Source: Bacteroidaceae bacterium
GTDB lineage: Bacteria > Bacteroidota > Bacteroidia > Bacteroidales > Bacteroidaceae
DNA: 64,000 bases
Assembly: GCA_030843315.1 (NCBI GenBank)
Contig: JAUUPT010000001.1
Coordinates: 77,826 to 141,825, forward strand
Reading direction: 5' to 3'
Position 1 is the stretch's first letter; each line of letters starts with the position of its first letter. Below are positions 61,357-64,000 of the stretch, piece after piece. The translations under genes were made by a program, and so were the position numbers. The notes below the pieces were generated by a model. It made no database searches. It was not told the DNA's origin and saw only the letters and a list, made by a program, of their open reading frames with translations.

Positions 61357-63282
61357 ATGAATTACGGATACGTAAAAGTGGCGGCGGCAGTGCCCCGCGT
61401 CAAAGTGGCGGATTGTAAATTCAATGCCGGACAGATTGAAAAAGAGATTATTATAGCCGATGGAAAAGGTGTCCAGATTATTGCCTTTCCCGAGTTGTGC
61501 GTCACCGGATATACATGTGGAGATCTTTTTGCCCAGCAACTTCTGCTCGAAGAGGCGGAGATGGGACTGATACAGATCTTGAATAATACGCGCCAGTTGG
61601 ATATTATTTCCATACTGGGCATGCCCGTTGCCTTGAACGGCTCTTTGCTGAATACGGCGGTGGTCATCCAAAAAGGGAAGGTGCTGGGAGTAATCCCCAA
61701 GACCTATCTTCCCAACTACAAAGAATTTTATGAGAAGCGTTGGTTCACTTCCGCTTGTGAAGTGTCTGAAACCAGCGTGCGCCTTTGCGGACAAATCATA
61801 CCGATGGGCAGGAACTTGCTGTTTGAAACGGCAGATACCACGTTCGGAGTAGAGATATGCGAGGACTTATGGGCGCCTATTCCACCGAGTTCGGTGCTTG
61901 CTTTGCAGGGCGCGGAGATATTGTTCAATCTCTCGGCGGATAATGAGGGCATCGGAAAGCATAGCTATTTGCGTTCGCTCATCAGCCAGCAGTCGGCACG
62001 CTGCATTGCGGGATATGTTTTCAGTTCATGCGGCTTTGGCGAATCTACCACAGATGTCGTGTTTGCGGGCAATGGACTGGTTTATGAGAACGGTACCTTG
62101 CTGGCAGCAAGCGAGCGTTTCTCTTTTGAAGAGCAGGTGGTGATTAGTGAGATAGACGTAGAACACCTGCGCACGGAACGCCGGGTGAATACAACCTTCT
62201 CCGCTTGCCGGGCCAATTGTGCTTCGGAACTTCCGGTACGTATTTCTACGGAATATGTCAATAGCAAGGAACTGAACCTGACGCGTACCTTTGAAGCGCA
62301 TCCGTTCGTGCCGCAAGGGCCTACACTGGATGAACGTTGCGAAGAAATATTCTCCATCCAGGTATCCGGGCTGGCGCAGCGCCTGGTGCATACGCAAGCC
62401 AAGAGTGCAGTAGTCGGCATCTCCGGCGGACTGGATTCTACGTTGGCATTGCTGGTATGCGTAAAGACTTTCGATAAACTGGGTTGGTCGCGCCGGGGCA
62501 TTATCGGCGTAACCATGCCGGGCTTTGGAACCACCGACCGTACTCATACCAATGCCGTCGACCTGATGAACTCCCTCGGAGTGACCGTACGTGAGGTCAG
62601 CATCAAGGAAGCGTGCATTCAGCACTTCAAGGACATAGACCATGACGCCAATGTGCACGATGTGGTTTATGAGAATTCGCAGGCGCGTGAGCGTACCCAG
62701 ATATTGATGGATATTGCCAACCAAACCTGGGGCATGGTCATCGGTACGGGCGACCTTTCGGAACTTGCTTTGGGATGGGCTACGTACAACGGTGACCACA
62801 TGTCTATGTACGGTGTGAACGCCAGTGTGCCCAAAACGTTGGTGAAGCACTTGGTGAAGTGGGTGGCAGAGAATAATGTAGATGCTGCCTCGCGTGCCAC
62901 GTTGCTCGATATTGTAGATACTCCTATCAGCCCGGAACTTATCCCGGCAGATGAAAACGGAAACATCCGGCAGATTACGGAAGACCTGGTAGGCCCTTAC
63001 GAGCTTCACGACTTCTTCCTCTATTACTTCATGCGTTGCGGCTTCCGTCCTTCCAAGATATTCTTCCTGGCAGCACGCACGTTCAAGGGGATTTATGATG
63101 AAGAGACTATTAAGAAATGGTTGCAGACATTCTGTCGCCGCTTCTTCAACCAGCAGTTCAAGCGTTCTTGTCTGCCCGACGGGCCGAAGGTGGGAACTAT
63201 TTCCATCAGTCCGCGCGGAGATTGGAGGATGCCGAGCGATGCTTCGTCGGAGATGTGGTTGAAGGAAGTGGAGGGACTTTAA
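61357..63282 (+). CDS. nadE: Glutamine-dependent NAD(+) synthetase
   Basis: The 641-residue protein has an N-terminal nitrilase-type glutaminase domain with catalytic Cys168 (FGVEICEDLWAP) and a C-terminal NAD synthetase domain with the PP-loop SGGLDS (356-361) and GTGDLSELALGWATYNGDHMSMYGVN. It makes NAD from deamido-NAD using ATP, with ammonia channelled from glutamine: the final step of NAD synthesis. The long two-domain form is glutamine-dependent, unlike short ammonia-dependent NadE. It is divergent from the sensor kinase gene and has a consensus promoter. Confidence 0.96.
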   Translation: MNYGYVKVAAAVPRVKVADCKFNAGQIEKEIIIADGKGVQIIAFPELCVTGYTCGDLFAQQLLLEEAEMGLIQILNNTRQLDIISILGMPVALNGSLLNTAVVIQKGKVLGVIPKTYLPNYKEFYEKRWFTSACEVSETSVRLCGQIIPMGRNLLFETADTTFGVEICEDLWAPIPPSSVLALQGAEILFNLSADNEGIGKHSYLRSLISQQSARCIAGYVFSSCGFGESTTDVVFAGNGLVYENGTLLAASERFSFEEQVVISEIDVEHLRTERRVNTTFSACRANCASELPVRISTEYVNSKELNLTRTFEAHPFVPQGPTLDERCEEIFSIQVSGLAQRLVHTQAKSAVVGISGGLDSTLALLVCVKTFDKLGWSRRGIIGVTMPGFGTTDRTHTNAVDLMNSLGVTVREVSIKEACIQHFKDIDHDANVHDVVYENSQARERTQILMDIANQTWGMVIGTGDLSELALGWATYNGDHMSMYGVNASVPKTLVKHLVKWVAENNVDAASRATLLDIVDTPISPELIPADENGNIRQITEDLVGPYELHDFFLYYFMRCGFRPSKIFFLAARTFKGIYDEETIKKWLQTFCRRFFNQQFKRSCLPDGPKVGTISISPRGDWRMPSDASSEMWLKEVEGL

Positions 63283-63289
63283 TGAATTA

Positions 63290-64000
63290 TCATTTATAAT
63301 ACTTCCTATATATCTCCTTATATTCTTTTTGCTTCTTGAACGTCTCCAACCAAGTGTTGAGGCTGTCGAGCAGTACGGGCGATTGCTTGCTCACTCCCCA
63401 CGAATAAAATTGCGTAAAGCTGATGGCGGTATTGATATCTATCTCGGGTATGCTGTCTGCTACGGCTTGCGCAATGCTTTCATCGCATACTGCGTAATCT
63501 ATATCTCCGTGGGCAACCAGTGAAATCAACTGTTCCGGACCATACTTCTCTATTTCTTTTACGTAGATCGTGTCGCCTATCTCATTCCCCAGGTTGCGGA
63601 TGCGCAGTATCGAAGGAGAGCCTTTCACTACATGCAGCGTCTTTCCCGCCAAGTCCAGTTGGCTCTTGATGAACAGCGATGAATCGGCGGGATCATTCAG
63701 CTTCCGTTGTACCAATACCTGCTTGCTCAGCACAATCGGAGTGGTAAGCAATAGAGAATCTTTCAGCTCACTGGTAACAAGAATGCCGTAGGCTATCACG
63801 TCGTATCTTCCGTCCGCCAAGCCTTCCAGCCGGTTATCAAAACTCATCTCCGGCGAGATGGCGGCTTGCAAGCCGTGGTCGCGGGCAAAAGCCTCTATCA
63901 GCTCATAATGGAAACCGGACAGTGTGTCGCCATCTACATAGAAACTGATGGAATTGTATTCTGTTGCAGCGTGTATGATGCCTTCAGCAGCTATTTCGGC
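63290..64000 (-). CDS. Extracellular solute-binding protein family 3 (MltF-like), 3' part
   Basis: The frame is open to the right edge, so the N-terminus is missing; 236 codons and the stop are visible. The sequence fits a periplasmic SBP family 3 domain: FYVDGDTLSGFHYELIEAFARDHG, NRLEGLADGRYDVIAYGILVT, the VVKGSPSILRIRNL segment, and HGDIDYAVCDESIAQAVADSIPEIDI. In Bacteroides such proteins are related to the binding domain of lytic transglycosylase MltF, but here the chain ends right after the binding domain (KEYKEIYRKYYK), without a transglycosylase module. Substrate is unknown. It converges on nadE with 7 bp between the genes. Confidence 0.85.
   Translation of the reverse strand, partial: AEIAAEGIIHAATEYNSISFYVDGDTLSGFHYELIEAFARDHGLQAAISPEMSFDNRLEGLADGRYDVIAYGILVTSELKDSLLLTTPIVLSKQVLVQRKLNDPADSSLFIKSQLDLAGKTLHVVKGSPSILRIRNLGNEIGDTIYVKEIEKYGPEQLISLVAHGDIDYAVCDESIAQAVADSIPEIDINTAISFTQFYSWGVSKQSPVLLDSLNTWLETFKKQKEYKEIYRKYYK

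Overview
The window comes from a Bacteroidales genome, most likely gut Bacteroides. The evidence is a SusC/SusD pair, a hybrid two-component regulator, many secreted glycoside hydrolases, PPi-dependent phosphofructokinase, and several promoters that fit the Bacteroides pattern (TTTG, about 20 nt, TAnnTTTG). Species cannot be assigned. I see no tRNA, rRNA, CRISPR array, transposase or phage gene.

Left flank (1-11.1 kb): the 5' end of a GH3 glycosidase, a NagB-LmbE fusion deaminase, a SIMPL protein, a nitrilase-family amidase, a short acyltransferase with a small partner, and a complete RND efflux operon (adaptor, pump, outer-membrane channel). Upstream of the efflux operon are two tandem 17-bp palindromes and a near-consensus sigma-54 element.

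Centre (11.3-44.8 kb): one large polysaccharide utilisation locus. A hybrid two-component regulator is followed by several transcription units: GH127 > GH2 > GH76 on the minus strand, GH43 > GH2 on plus, GH38 on minus, and SusC > SusD > DUF3823 lipoprotein > small secreted orphan > GH43-GH76 fusion > glutaminase-A-like protein > GH92 > aldose 1-epimerase on plus. A terminator and a second GH92 follow. Two GH76 modules, two GH92 and one GH38 point to an alpha-mannan backbone. GH43 (two modules), GH127 and GH2 (two) point to side chains that include furanosides or beta-linked sugars. My inference is a decorated alpha-mannan, for example a fungal-type galactomannan; the exact substrate is not proven. 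A repeated operator (core TGAACAGATTCTTT, half-sites 21 bp apart) lies between GH38 and SusC, with a weaker copy before GH43.

Right flank (44.8-64 kb): a cold-shock-domain protein and an RRM protein, PPi-phosphofructokinase, a GH25 lysozyme-like membrane protein, a pair of FtsX-type permeases behind a sigma-54 promoter with enhancer palindromes, PrmA, a low-complexity secreted protein with a FadL-like porin, an ECF sigma operon ending in a beta-barrel protein, rubrerythrin with a PerR/Fur regulator, a sensor kinase with a periplasmic binding-protein-like domain, glutamine-dependent NAD synthetase, and the 3' part of a solute-binding protein that runs off the window.

The least explained items are the GH43-GH76 fusion, the glutaminase-like protein and the small orphan inside the locus, the shared operator, the sigma-54 elements, a 22-bp tandem array at 23.8 kb, and two long palindromes that encode the C-terminal tails of locus proteins.
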